DNA from: Gammaproteobacteria bacterium
GTDB taxonomy: Bacteria > Pseudomonadota > Gammaproteobacteria > Chromatiales > Sedimenticolaceae
Direction of reading: 5' to 3'
NCBI GenBank assembly: GCA_020445165.1
Contig: JAGRHE010000021.1
Span: forward strand, 1-25,652
Length of the DNA: 25,652 nt
Shown: one piece after another, positions 1 through 9,500 of the stretch
Position numbering within the stretch: the stretch's first letter is position 1
Layout: every line of letters begins with the position of its first letter
The notes under the pieces: model-generated
Told to the model about the DNA's origin: nothing
What the model saw: the letters and a program-made list of their open reading frames with translations, nothing else
The model's database searches: none
Translations under genes and position numbers: made by a program

Positions 1-585
1 ATGGGCTTCGTCACGCTGGGTTTCTTCATCGCCTTCATGATCATGGCGCGTGGCGACGTCGACAGCGGGGCGATCCTGGGCATGCAGGGCGGCATGGTGC
101 AGATGGTGTCGCACGGCTTCATCTCGGCGGCCATGTTCCTGTGCGTCGGCGTGCTGTATGACCGCCTGCACAGTCGCGAGATCAACGATTACGGCGGTGT
201 CGTCAACGTGATGCCGTGGTTCGCCGCGTTCATGGTCTTTTTCGCGATGGCCAATGCCGGGCTGCCGGGCACCTCGGGCTTCGTCGGCGAGTTCATGGTG
301 ATTCTGGCCAGCTTCCGTGCCGACTTCTGGTTCGCCTTCCTCGCCGCAACGACGCTGATCGTCGGCGCCGCCTACACCCTGTGGATGGTCAAGCGGGTGG
401 TGTTCGGCGAGATCGGCTCGGACAAGGTGGCCGCGCTGACCGATATCAACAAGCGCGAGGCCGTCGTGCTCACGTCGCTGGCGGTCGCCGTGCTGGTGCT
501 CGGCCTCTGGCCGGCGCCGCTGATCGAGGTGATGGACGTGTCGATCGAGAATCTCGTACGCCACATTGCGCTGACCAAGCTCTGA
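1..585 (+). CDS. nuoM: NADH-quinone oxidoreductase subunit M (NuoM), C-terminal part
   Basis: This is the last 194 residues of a proton-pumping antiporter-like membrane subunit of respiratory complex I. The window starts inside the gene: the first codon happens to be ATG, but the residues that follow continue a transmembrane helix and are not an N-terminus. Visible family features are the segment HGFISAAMFLCVGVLYDR, the ANAGLPGTSGFVGEF block and alternating hydrophobic helices. It ends with TGA, 50 bases before nuoN, as expected in a nuo operon. The identity rests on recognised sequence and on the neighbour. Only the missing 5' part is uncertain. Confidence 0.95.
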   Translation: MGFVTLGFFIAFMIMARGDVDSGAILGMQGGMVQMVSHGFISAAMFLCVGVLYDRLHSREINDYGGVVNVMPWFAAFMVFFAMANAGLPGTSGFVGEFMVILASFRADFWFAFLAATTLIVGAAYTLWMVKRVVFGEIGSDKVAALTDINKREAVVLTSLAVAVLVLGLWPAPLIEVMDVSIENLVRHIALTKL

Positions 586-635
586 CGGCACCCACTGTAT
601 TGGTTTGCCGCCTGCAGCGGCATCGGTAGAAACGC

Positions 636-2075
636 ATGGAATACAACCTGACGACACTGCAACCCGTCCTGCCGGAGATCGTGCTCCTGAGTGCGGCGTG
701 CCTGATCCTGGTGATCGATCTTTTCCTCAGCGAGAAGACGCGCCTTGTCACCTACGGCCTGTCGCTGATGGCGCTGATCGCTACCCTGGGCGCGGTGCAC
801 TACGCATCGGGACCGCTGCGCGAGGTGATCCTCGATGGCAGCTTCGTGCGTGATCCGATGGCCGACGTGCTCAAGACCGGGCTGCTGCTGGTCAGCCTTT
901 TCGCCTTCGTCTATGCCAAGGACTACCTGCGCGCGCTCGGCATCATGCGCGGCGAGTACTACGTGCTCGGCCTGTTCGCCGTCCTCGGCATGATGGTCAT
1001 GATCTCGGCGAACAGCTTCCTGACGGTCTACCTGGGCCTGGAGCTGCTCGCCCTTTGCATGTACGCGCTGGTCGCGTTCCACCGCGATTCCAAGACCGGT
1101 GCCGAGGCGGCGATGAAGTATTTCGTGCTTGGCGCACTGGCGTCCGGCATGCTGCTGTACGGTATCTCGATGGTGTATGGCGCAACCGGCAAGCTGGTGC
1201 TGCCCGAGGTGGCCTCGGTTATTTCTTCGGGTACCGCGGACCAGACGGTGCTGGTGTTCGGCCTGGTGTTCATCGTCATCGGCGTTTCGTTCAAGTTCGG
1301 CGCCGTGCCTTTCCACATGTGGGTGCCGGATGTCTACCATGGTGCCCCGACCGCGGTGACCCTGTTCCTCGGCAGCGCGCCCAAGATCGCGGCATTCGCA
1401 CTGGCTATCCGCCTGCTGGTCGATGGCCTCGGCGGCCTGCTGGCACAGTGGCAGGACATGCTGATCATCCTCGCCGTGCTGTCGCTGGCTCTGGGCAACG
1501 TGGTCGCGATCGCGCAGACCAATCTCAAGCGTATGCTGGCGTACTCGACGATCTCACACGTCGGCTTCATCTTCCTTGGGCTGATCGCAGGAACCGACAA
1601 AGGCTTTTCCGCGGCGATGTTCTACGCCATCGTCTATGCGCTGACCGCGGCAGGCGGCTTCGGCGTAGTCACCATGCTTAGCCGCAACGGTCTGGATGCC
1701 GAAAATATCCACGATCTCAAGGGACTCAACGATCGCAGTCCCTGGCTCGCGTTCATGATGATGCTGGTGCTGTTCTCGATGGCCGGCGTGCCGCCGACCG
1801 TCGGTTTCTTCGCCAAGCTGTTCGTGCTCGACGCGGTGGTCAGCGTCGACCTGGTCTGGCTGGCCGCCGTGGCCGTGTTCTTCTCGATCATCGGCGCGTT
1901 CTATTACCTGCGTGCGGTCAAGGCGATGTACTTCGACAAGCCGATCGACGACCGGCCGCTGCTGTCGTCGTTGGACACCCAGCTGGCAATCTCCGTCAAC
2001 GGCCTGGCGATGCTCGGTTTTGGCCTGTTCCCGGCCGCCTTGCTGGCCGCCTGCCAGACGGCTTTTGCCGGCTGA
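636..2075 (+). CDS. nuoN: NADH-quinone oxidoreductase subunit N (NuoN)
   Basis: This 479-aa polytopic inner-membrane protein is one of the three antiporter-like proton-translocating subunits of complex I, and its length is normal for NuoN. Conserved helix motifs are visible: FKFGAVPFHMWVPDVYHGAPT in the discontinuous-helix region, with Lys220, and Lys250 in GSAPKIAAFALA. These correspond by position to the functionally important lysines of E. coli NuoN (Lys217, Lys247). Further on are TNLKRMLAYSTISHVGF and the AGVPPTVGFFAKLFV block. The chosen ATG is preceded by only a weak ribosome site (cggtag), and translation may be coupled to nuoM. This is the last nuo gene here, since the next feature is a tRNA. 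Confidence 0.96.
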   Translation: MEYNLTTLQPVLPEIVLLSAACLILVIDLFLSEKTRLVTYGLSLMALIATLGAVHYASGPLREVILDGSFVRDPMADVLKTGLLLVSLFAFVYAKDYLRALGIMRGEYYVLGLFAVLGMMVMISANSFLTVYLGLELLALCMYALVAFHRDSKTGAEAAMKYFVLGALASGMLLYGISMVYGATGKLVLPEVASVISSGTADQTVLVFGLVFIVIGVSFKFGAVPFHMWVPDVYHGAPTAVTLFLGSAPKIAAFALAIRLLVDGLGGLLAQWQDMLIILAVLSLALGNVVAIAQTNLKRMLAYSTISHVGFIFLGLIAGTDKGFSAAMFYAIVYALTAAGGFGVVTMLSRNGLDAENIHDLKGLNDRSPWLAFMMMLVLFSMAGVPPTVGFFAKLFVLDAVVSVDLVWLAAVAVFFSIIGAFYYLRAVKAMYFDKPIDDRPLLSSLDTQLAISVNGLAMLGFGLFPAALLAACQTAFAG

Positions 2076-2112
2076 AACTGCACCTGTTTAGAACATTCGC
2101 GCCAAAAATGGC

Positions 2113-2141
2113 TTGTGGCAAAGGCGCGGTATATGTAACAT
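2113..2141 (+). promoter_or_regulatory. Possible sigma-70 promoter of tRNA-fMet
   Basis: TTGTGG (2113-2118) and TAACAT (2136-2141) are separated by 17 bases, which would place the transcription start about 7 bases before the tRNA. Both hexamers are imperfect (3/6 and 4/6 matches), so this is a weak prediction. Read-through from nuoN is an alternative. Confidence 0.3.
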
Positions 2142-2154
2142 TCCTAATGTCAGT

Positions 2155-2231
<77 letters not shown>

Positions 2232-2242
2232 AATTTAAGAAA

Positions 2243-2266
2243 GGCCGCAGATCTGCGGTCTTTTTT
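2243..2266 (+). terminator. Intrinsic terminator of tRNA-fMet
   Basis: The stem GGCCGCAGA/TCTGCGGTC (2243-2260) contains the perfect palindrome CCGCAGATCTGCGG. It is followed directly by a run of six T (2261-2266). This is a classic rho-independent terminator for the tRNA. Confidence 0.9.
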
Positions 2267-2285
2267 GTGCCTGGACCAAAGCGCC

Positions 2286-2300
2286 ATTTGAACCTACGAC
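2286..2300 (-). repeat. Inverted 15-base copy of the tRNA-fMet T-arm region
   Basis: ATTTGAACCTACGAC is the exact reverse complement of tRNA positions 2201-2215 (variable loop, T stem and T loop). It lies within a short inverted repeat whose arms are CGCCATTT (2282-2289) and AAATGGCG (about 2305-2312). No complete tRNA surrounds it. It looks like debris from rearrangement at the tRNA locus. Confidence 0.6.
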
Positions 2301-2356
2301 ATCAAAATGGCGGGTTCACAAGCGCCGCCAGGCGCGCAGCACGAGCAGCGCGAGTC

Positions 2357-2378
2357 AATCCTGCCCCCGCTCCAAATT
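2357..2378 (+). repeat. Decayed direct copy of the tRNA-fMet 3' end (att-like)
   Basis: AATCCTGCCCCCGCT (2357-2371) is identical to 2213-2227 inside the tRNA. After one missing A, the match continues with CCAAATT (2372-2378 against 2229-2235). No anticodon arm or 5' half is recognisable upstream, so it is a fragment and not a gene. A direct repeat of a tRNA 3' end beside accessory genes resembles an attachment-site scar or a decayed tandem tRNA. No integrase is visible in this window. Confidence 0.65.
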
Positions 2379-2417
2379 CTTCAATCAACTTCGATCTGCA
2401 AGTTGATGTTTCGAAAA

Positions 2418-2447
2418 GGGTTTCAGAGTGATCTGAAGCCCTTTTTT
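2418..2447 (+). terminator. Second intrinsic terminator downstream of the tRNA remnant
   Basis: GGGTTTCAGA and TCTGAAGCCC form a 10-bp stem (one G-T wobble) with loop GTGA, followed by six T. The T-tract context CTTTTTTGTGCCTG (2441-2454) is identical to that of the first terminator (2260-2273). So the tRNA tail and terminator tail both seem to be present twice. Confidence 0.8.
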
Positions 2448-2627
2448 GTGCCTGTCGATCGCCAATGCTCTCGGCGGGACTGCCAGTGTAGAGAACCTCC
2501 GGTCTCATCGATTGTATGCATTGGCCGCACTGTTATGGGCGGGGACAACTCCTTGTGGGAGGTCGCCAAGTCACGTTCGATTCTGCAGAATCAACCCGTG
2601 TCCCTCTAAACCCGCGTGATGCCAGCC

Positions 2628-2634
2628 GAGAGGA
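2628..2634 (+). promoter_or_regulatory. Ribosome binding site deciding the SIR2-TPR start
   Basis: The purine-rich GAGAGGA ends 4 bases before the GTG at 2639. No comparable site precedes the in-frame ATG at 2516. This favours the GTG start. Confidence 0.6.
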
Positions 2635-2638
2635 CTCC

Positions 2639-5600
2639 GTGACTGATCACGTCTCCACCATTGTCCAGGCCGCCCAACACGGTCGACTTGTCGCCTTCTG
2701 CGGTGCCGGCGTGTCGCTGCTCCCGCCCAGCTGTGCGCCCGGATGGTGGGACATCTACGTCGCGGCTGCTGCTGCGTTGGCAGATCGGCTGACACAAGCC
2801 TTCCCCGAGCTCCGCGCACGAGCGATGCTCGACGAGCTGCTCGCGCCCATGTCAACGCAGCAACTGGCAGACCTGGTCTTCTCGCGCTTCGCGGGACCGA
2901 CCTTTGCCGAACTCCTGCAGGTGGTGGATGTGGCGGATCCCAACGAGAACCACCGTGCCATCGCGACCTTGGCAGGCATGGGTGGGATGCGAGGCGTGGT
3001 TACCACGAACTTCGACACTCTGATCGAGCGAGCGGCGGCCGCCAGGGATGTCCGTTTCGCGATCGCGGCCCCCGGTATTGCGGCCGGCAGCGAAGCCGAG
3101 AATCATCCCGTGCTCGTCAAGGTCCACGGTACGACGCTGGAACCGGCAAGCCTGATCGAGACCACGACGCACAAGGCCCGCGAGATCAGTCCGACCCTGC
3201 GGGCAGCCTGGCGGCCCAAACTGAAGGGTGCGGTAATCCTCGTGCTGGGGTATTCGGGGGCCGATCTCAATTTCGGCGCGGCGCGCGCGTTCTTCGACGA
3301 CGTGTTGGCAGCCGGCTGTCATATTTTCTGGCTCTATCGTCCCGGTTCGCCGCCGCTGCTTACACCCGAGGTGGAGGCACATACCACCCTGATCGAAGGG
3401 CAGCTGCCTGACCTGCTGCGAGAGGTGCTGGCGCGCACCGGTGAAATCGACTTCGAGACCACGGAGACCGGTCGCGATGCGAGGGCGACGCTCTACCGCC
3501 AGATGGACACCTGGTCGAAGGGGATACACATCGGCCCCTGGTCGGCGGCATCGTTCTTTTTCGCGCTCAGTACCCAGGCGCAGGCTGGGAAGAACTGCGA
3601 CCGGCTGCGCGCAGACCTTCTGCGTATCGCGATCGACGCGATTCCGCGCTTCGAACCGGGGTCTGCCATTGAACTCGCTGACCTGGCCGCGGCCGGTTTT
3701 CTTGGCCAGGTCGGCGGATACCAGTTGCAGCGGCACCAACTGGATGATGCGCGGGCAATGTTGAGGGCGTCCGTCAACATCTACGAAGCGATGCATGCGT
3801 CGCTCGATTCACCGGAGCATGTCTCTTCACACGACGAGCGCCGGATGAACCTTGCTTCGAGTTGGAACAACTACGCGCAGGCTTGCGTCCTCGCAGGCGA
3901 AATCAACGCTGCACTTGCCGCGTTCGGAAAGGCCCTCGAGCATGCCTATCGTGGCAACCGGGCAGACAGCTTCCTGGTCTCCCTGGGCAACATTCTCCAC
4001 TACGGATATGAGTTGAGGGCCGTTCGGCGTTGCCTTCACCTTGCTCAAGGGGCGGCGGCCATCGCCGACCGCATCGGTGCCGTTCAGTCTTCGATCGAAT
4101 TGCGGTCATTGATGGCGCTTTACGCATGCGATCGGCAGGAGAGCTGGCGAGCCAGGCAATGGCTTACCGAGAACCTGCGCCTGGCGAAGGCGACCCGGGA
4201 CGAAAATCGACTTGCCCTGACGGAGATTCAACTGGGGGAATGTGACTTGAGAGCGGGGCGCATTGTCGAGGGCCTGGAAGGGATCGCCAATGCGCTTGCG
4301 CGCCACCCCAAAGCGGTTTTCTTTTCGCGCCCGGTCGAAGAAGCACGCCGTTACCTGGTCGCCCTGGGCATCACGCAGAAACAGCCTTTTGTCATTCGTT
4401 TTCAACCGGCGGAGGTGCCGGTCCTCGCGCAGCGTATCGAAGCCGAGCGCACCCGTGCGAGAAAAGACGGGTCGCATGCCTTCGGCGGTCGGCACTGCGC
4501 GATTTCCGATTCCTCCTATCTGCAGAAGGCTGACGGTCTGGCGTTGACGCGTATCGGTCTGCTCGATTTCGATACCGATTCCGATGCCGCCGCCGGGGTC
4601 GGTTGCGATCTTGCCGAACAGCTTGTCACGTTCGGCACCGCACCGGATGCGGGGTGGGTCGCGAGCAACGTGTTGGCACGCCCGGGGCTGGATCCGAGTA
4701 CGTTTGCACGCGCTCACGCGGTGCTGGCAAGACATGCCGTGTTACTGGGGCGTCCAGCCGAGGCGCGAGTGCACCTTGCATCGGCACGCCTTGCATACGC
4801 GGAGGCTGACACTCCGATGCCACTGTGGTTGATGAAGGTTGGGCTGTGGCTCGAGATCCAGTGCGAGGATGCAGGCGCCGCGGTTGCCTGGGCACAACTA
4901 CTCGTTGACGATGTCTCCGGCGAGCCGCAGATCGTTGCAGATCTGGTCGAGCTCCTGGCCCAGATCGAGTCCTGGGGCGAGAGCATGAGGCCGGTATCTG
5001 ATGTCGTGTACGCTGCACTCGACCAAGTTGGCGCCGACCCTGGGGCGGCTTCTGTGCCGCGCCTGGAAAAGCGGTTCAGTCCGCTCGTGCCCAAGCTATA
5101 CAGCAGCGAACCGGCTGACCCGGACATTGAGCAAATCATCCACGAGGCCCATCGACGTCTCGACCAGGGTGATGCTGAAGCTGCATTGGAGGCATTGGAT
5201 CGACTCGGCAAAGACACGTTGAGCGATCGCTACAGCGGTACGGTTCTCTTTTTGCAGGTCCAGGCGTTCGCCGCGGCGCACTCCATCGAAGTTGCCGAGA
5301 AGGTGGCAGACTCGTACCGAGGCCGGCTGCTGAAAACGCTTTCTTTCGATGCGATGGCGCAGCTCGAACTCTCGCTGATCTGGGTCTACGTGCGTGCCAA
5401 CAGTTTGCCGCAGGCAGTCGATCTGATTCGTCGCACATCGTGGATTGCAGAACTCACGGACAACCCGGTTAACCGGGCATCACTGCAGGCATGGGAGGCG
5501 TTGATCCCGGTCCTGGTGGGGAGGAATTCACCCATCGGCGAATGGGCGCGCTCGGCAATTCAGTCGGCGATCTTTCTGCAGCTCCCGATGGCAACGCTCG

Positions 5601-6337
5601 GTCGACATTACCTGGTGGGCACGCAGCCTGCATCATCGCGCAGTCCAGAAGGCGAGGTTTGGGATGACTTTGTTTCGGCGCTGCAATCCAGTGAATCTCT
5701 CGATCAGGTGGATCAGGCAATTCGGACCGGGATACGCAGGTTGCGTGGCGCAGGCAGACTCAGCCGGGCGTTGGTTGCGCGCATGCGTGGCGATCGCTCG
5801 AACTGGCTCCTCCAACACATGCGATATCACGAGGCGGCCCAGGGCTATGCGCGTACCGAACGTACGTTCCGAGCGCTTGGCCTTCATTCAGAAGCGTTGA
5901 ATGCAAAAGCCGGTAGAGCCCGGGCAACAAGCAGATCGGGACGGTACGATGAAGCGGTCGGGATTTTTCGACAGGCAATCGACGAGGCAGCAGGAGGTGC
6001 GCTCTTGTCCAATCTCCTTATCGGTCTGGGCGCAGCGCATCTGCTCGAAGCAGGACGGCGCACCGACGCCGTTGACGGTCACACACTTCGTGACGAGGCT
6101 ATCGCGACGCTGCGTGAGGCCGTAACCAAATCGCCGCTCGAATCAGCCGACCGCGCGAATGCACGTCTGGCGCTGGCACGGGCCCTCGGCGAAAGCGGCC
6201 GGCAACAGGAAGCCGTCGATGCCTTCGATCGGGCAGTGGCCGAGCTTGCCCACATCGGGTCGCCCTCTGCGAAACTCCTGATGAATCACCGCGATGAAAT
6301 CTGCGACGGGGGATGGGATGGTCTTGGGCTGAGCTGA
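2639..6337 (+). CDS. SIR2-like NADase domain fused to a long TPR array; candidate anti-phage protein
   Basis: This is a 1232-aa cytoplasmic protein. GTG at 2639 is chosen because AGAGGA lies 5 bases upstream and the SIR2 fold starts at once (QHGRLVAFCGAGVS). An in-frame ATG at 2516 would add 41 residues of non-conserved sequence. Residues about 10-270 are a SIR2-like domain. It has the FCGAGVS nucleotide loop (20-26), TTNFDTL (122-128, Asn124), the catalytic-type His163 in KVHGT, and GYSGAD (204-209). The Asn-His spacing resembles that of the NADase pairs in ThsA and DSR2. From about residue 365 to the end the protein is helical with TPR-like units, clearest at the C-terminus (SGRYDEAVGIFRQAIDEA, SGRQQEAVDAFDRAVAEL). 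No P-loop STAND ATPase, SLOG domain or membrane segment is seen. The architecture resembles defence-associated sirtuins (DSR), in which NAD+ depletion follows phage sensing by the C-terminal region. That role is inferred. The next gene, a TIR protein, supports a defence context. Confidence 0.85.
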   Translation: MTDHVSTIVQAAQHGRLVAFCGAGVSLLPPSCAPGWWDIYVAAAAALADRLTQAFPELRARAMLDELLAPMSTQQLADLVFSRFAGPTFAELLQVVDVADPNENHRAIATLAGMGGMRGVVTTNFDTLIERAAAARDVRFAIAAPGIAAGSEAENHPVLVKVHGTTLEPASLIETTTHKAREISPTLRAAWRPKLKGAVILVLGYSGADLNFGAARAFFDDVLAAGCHIFWLYRPGSPPLLTPEVEAHTTLIEGQLPDLLREVLARTGEIDFETTETGRDARATLYRQMDTWSKGIHIGPWSAASFFFALSTQAQAGKNCDRLRADLLRIAIDAIPRFEPGSAIELADLAAAGFLGQVGGYQLQRHQLDDARAMLRASVNIYEAMHASLDSPEHVSSHDERRMNLASSWNNYAQACVLAGEINAALAAFGKALEHAYRGNRADSFLVSLGNILHYGYELRAVRRCLHLAQGAAAIADRIGAVQSSIELRSLMALYACDRQESWRARQWLTENLRLAKATRDENRLALTEIQLGECDLRAGRIVEGLEGIANALARHPKAVFFSRPVEEARRYLVALGITQKQPFVIRFQPAEVPVLAQRIEAERTRARKDGSHAFGGRHCAISDSSYLQKADGLALTRIGLLDFDTDSDAAAGVGCDLAEQLVTFGTAPDAGWVASNVLARPGLDPSTFARAHAVLARHAVLLGRPAEARVHLASARLAYAEADTPMPLWLMKVGLWLEIQCEDAGAAVAWAQLLVDDVSGEPQIVADLVELLAQIESWGESMRPVSDVVYAALDQVGADPGAASVPRLEKRFSPLVPKLYSSEPADPDIEQIIHEAHRRLDQGDAEAALEALDRLGKDTLSDRYSGTVLFLQVQAFAAAHSIEVAEKVADSYRGRLLKTLSFDAMAQLELSLIWVYVRANSLPQAVDLIRRTSWIAELTDNPVNRASLQAWEALIPVLVGRNSPIGEWARSAIQSAIFLQLPMATLGRHYLVGTQPASSRSPEGEVWDDFVSALQSSESLDQVDQAIRTGIRRLRGAGRLSRALVARMRGDRSNWLLQHMRYHEAAQGYARTERTFRALGLHSEALNAKAGRARATSRSGRYDEAVGIFRQAIDEAAGGALLSNLLIGLGAAHLLEAGRRTDAVDGHTLRDEAIATLREAVTKSPLESADRANARLALARALGESGRQQEAVDAFDRAVAELAHIGSPSAKLLMNHRDEICDGGWDGLGLS

Positions 6338-6379
6338 GCCGTGGCGGAATGCACCGGCCTGGCCGACCCACGTGCTTAT

Positions 6380-6405
6380 GGGAACTTCGAAAAATCGAAG
6401 TCCCC
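6380..6405. terminator. Hairpin between the SIR2-TPR and TIR genes
   Basis: GGGAACTTCGA (6380-6390) and TCGAAGTCCCC (6395-6405) pair at 10 of 11 positions around an AAAA loop, 42 bases after the SIR2-TPR stop. No T-run follows on the plus strand, so it may be a weak terminator, an RNA-stabilising hairpin or a protein site. It suggests that the two large genes need not share one transcript. Confidence 0.4.
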
Positions 6406-6437
6406 TTAACGGGAAGTTGTCGTTGTGCCCCGACGCT

Positions 6438-6450
6438 GTTGGTCGACCAA
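6438..6450. repeat. Palindrome GTTGGTCGACCAA upstream of the TIR gene
   Basis: TTGGTCGACCAA is a perfect 12-base palindrome, 53 bases before the TIR gene start. The same 13 bases recur at 10534-10546, beyond the TIR module. It could be an operator or a boundary mark. Confidence 0.4.
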
Positions 6451-6502
6451 TGAGTTTTCCTGTTGTGTGCTTCAAGTTCCTGCTACCAGTATAAAGATCG
6501 CC

Positions 6503-9500
6503 ATGGACCGAACAGCACTGACTGTCTTTATCAGCTATTCACGCCGGGATGCTCCACAGGCGGATGAAATAGTCTCTTTCTTAGAATCGGACGGGTTCCG
6601 CGTCCTGATTGATCGCCGTGATCTGCCTTTTGGCGAAGAATGGAAGTCCGAGCTCGAATACTTCATCGCTGAGGCCGATTGCACAGTCTGGCTTGTCAGT
6701 GCCAGCTCCATCGATTCGCAGTGGTGCGCTTGGGAACTCGAACAGGTTCGCCTGAATCGCAAGCGTCTTGTTCCCGTTCGTTTGGAGGCTGTTGCTCCGG
6801 AGCGCTTACCCGAAACGATAGGCCGGGTTCATTTACTGCCGGCGTCCGGTAGTTTCGCTCTCGCCGAGCATGGCGGACTGCTCGCCCAAACGATAAGAAC
6901 GAATCAGGTCTGGATCAAGGAACACACAAGACTTTCAAATGCCGCGGCTTCGTGGATGAGTGCCGATCGCAGACGCGATTTACTACTCCGCGGAAAGGCA
7001 CTGAGCAGTGCCGAAGAGTGGCGGGACCACCAGCCCGACACATCGATCAGCCCGACAGAAGTGACACTGGATTTCATATCCAGCAGTCGGAGCGACGCCA
7101 CACGCAGACAGCGGATTTCAACTCTCGGTCTGCTGGCAGGCTTGCTCGTGGCTATTGGCTTGGCGTCGTGGGCGTTGATTTCTGCAAACAACGAACGCAA
7201 GGCAAGGATGGTAGCGGAGGAGCAGAAGCGCGAGGCTTACATGGCTGCCTCAAAAGCGTTGTCTGAGGAATCTGAGCGACTTTTTCAAGCCGGGGACAGA
7301 CGTCGCGCCCTGGATCTTGCTGTGCAGGCACTGCCGAGGAAAGAACAACCCGACAGGCCTTATCTCGCCAGCGCTGAAAAAGCCTTGTATCAAGCTTATG
7401 CGTCGCCTGCAAAGCCAGTCTTCTTTGATGTGCCAACTGGAAGCAAGGTCACGAAAATACATGTCATCGAGCAGGCCAATACGGTGCTTCTCGGTGATGA
7501 TTATGAATTCTTTCGTCCTTTCAGCATGGAAACCGGTAAGGCCAGGTACCCGTATCCTTCCAGGTTGGACAGTCTTAATTCACAGCCCTACAGCGTTGGA
7601 GGAAGTCGTGTCGCATTTGTCGATCAGTTCGACGATGCGGCAGTGCTTTTGTATGACGTCGCAAGCAATAAGGAAACACGCTTCGAAGTGGGTGTAGAGT
7701 ACCCTGATATTAAAGGATTCGCGTTGTCTCGTGACGGTAGATTTCTTGCAATCAGCTGGGCGGACTCCGTTAGCGAATCCATCAGGCCGCGGTTGATAAT
7801 TTCTGTCATCGAGGTCGATAAGGACGCGAAGATCTACGAAGCCGATCTTCCATCCGACCAGGATGAAAAGCCTTATGAGAGCGCCAACTTGGACTTTTCC
7901 GACCAAGACAATGTCTTGCTCGTGTCCCTGGGATCGATCATTAGACAAAAGAGAACGATCGGTCTGGATTGGAACAACCATCGGTTCGTGTTCGACCTTC
8001 CACTGCAGATTGAGGATGTGCTCGGGACCGTGCGATTTTCGCAGCAGCTTTCATTCGCAGTAATTCACGATGGTGACCAGACCAGCATCATCGACCTGAA
8101 ATCCAGCGGGAGATTGGATGGTATAGCCGGCTCCAGTTCGCCGTTCAATATCATCGTTTCGTCCGATGAAAGGTACATCTTTCAGGGGCATGTCCGCGGT
8201 GAAGGAGAGACCCTTCTTGACGCCCCGGATTATGACCGGGTTAATCTGAAAACTGGGGAATCGACAGCCATCGATTGCGACTGCACAATCATTGCACAAT
8301 GGCCACACAGCCACAGCCTGTTAGTGTGGACCCTTGACGACGAGTTTCGCATTATCAATTTCGATGGGGACGTTGAAAGGCGCATCGGACCAGGGGCGTC
8401 AGGCGAGTCAACGGACATCGATGCAACACATGCGGTAGTGCTTGATGGCGCCGATGCCATCGTCGTTGGCGGAGCCTCTCCGCGCTTGATCAGCTTAGGT
8501 CGGGCCGAACCTGTCGAGCCGATGCGTGAGTGTGTTGCGTCGCGGGACGTGAGATGGGGATACACCAACGGCACGGACGCCATTGGTATGGTCGTGAGCA
8601 GTATAGATGATGCAAGCCACTGTGTAGCGAAGAAAACCGGCGAGGAGTGGCGCATGCTGATTCAGAAGCCGTTCGATGGCCGCGCCGCGCCATTCGGGAA
8701 TGCTCCGAGAACGCCTCGTCAGGCCAAGCTTGCTCCTGGGGGAGAACTGGGGCTATTCGAGATGAGCGTATTCATGGGCGGTAGCTACTGGGAGTATTTC
8801 CATGCACCCGGGTTCCATGATTTGGAAGCGTCGCTAAGACTTTCGGCTCCGACTTTGATTAACGAAACATCTCAGATCTTCGCGATCAGTACCGGAGACA
8901 ACGAGTTGCTGATGGTTGGGCTCGACACTAATGGCAGCATGGTTGCGCGCACAAACCTCGGTTCCGTTTATTGGTATTCCGTTTCTGTGGCCGCCAATGA
9001 GTTGCTGACATGTCGCGCTGAGGGGCTTTTTGTGCAGAGGATAGCAGACAGCGCCGTTAGCATGATGAAAGCGGTACATTCAGAGCATGTTGACAATTGT
9101 ATCTTCTGGGATGCGGGCGCCCTGAGCGAGCGTTACGTAATTCTTGTTTCGCCAGACCTGGTTCTTGTTGTTCTCGATCGTTCAAGCGGCGATGTCGTTC
9201 ATTCTTCTCGGATATTCGGAGAGGCGAGTCCCGATGCGGATTTCGAGACGCGGGATACAATCCAGCTAAGGTTTTCAGAAACGGGCGACCGACTGCTCGT
9301 CAATGACCGGAATAGAAGAGCGGCGGTGCTGGCGACAGGTTCCTGGAAGTTGCTTGGCACACATGACCTCAGTTTTGAAGGCCGATTCGAGGATCGCCTC
9401 ATTACGCTCAGCCGTGATCTTCGTTTCGCAGTTGTCGATGGGTATGCCGACTCGATCAAAGTTTCTGATGCTCTACCGGGCGAGTTGGTTCCTGAGTTTG

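Larger units (their letters stand above)
2232..2638. other. Gene-free interval between tRNA-fMet and the SIR2 gene
   Basis: These 407 bases hold two terminators, an inverted T-arm fragment and a direct tRNA 3'-end fragment, each listed separately. From about 2455 to 2627 no gene, repeat or convincing promoter is seen. The bases just before 2639 form the ribosome site of the next gene. Confidence 0.7.

Noticed and set aside
2516..2638. Upstream ATG start for the SIR2 gene
   Set aside because: It has no ribosome site and would add 41 unconserved residues. GTG 2639 has a good site and the family N-terminus.
6425..6502. Upstream GTG start for the TIR gene
   Set aside because: It would translate the intergenic palindrome and add a Cys/Trp-rich segment before a complete TIR domain.
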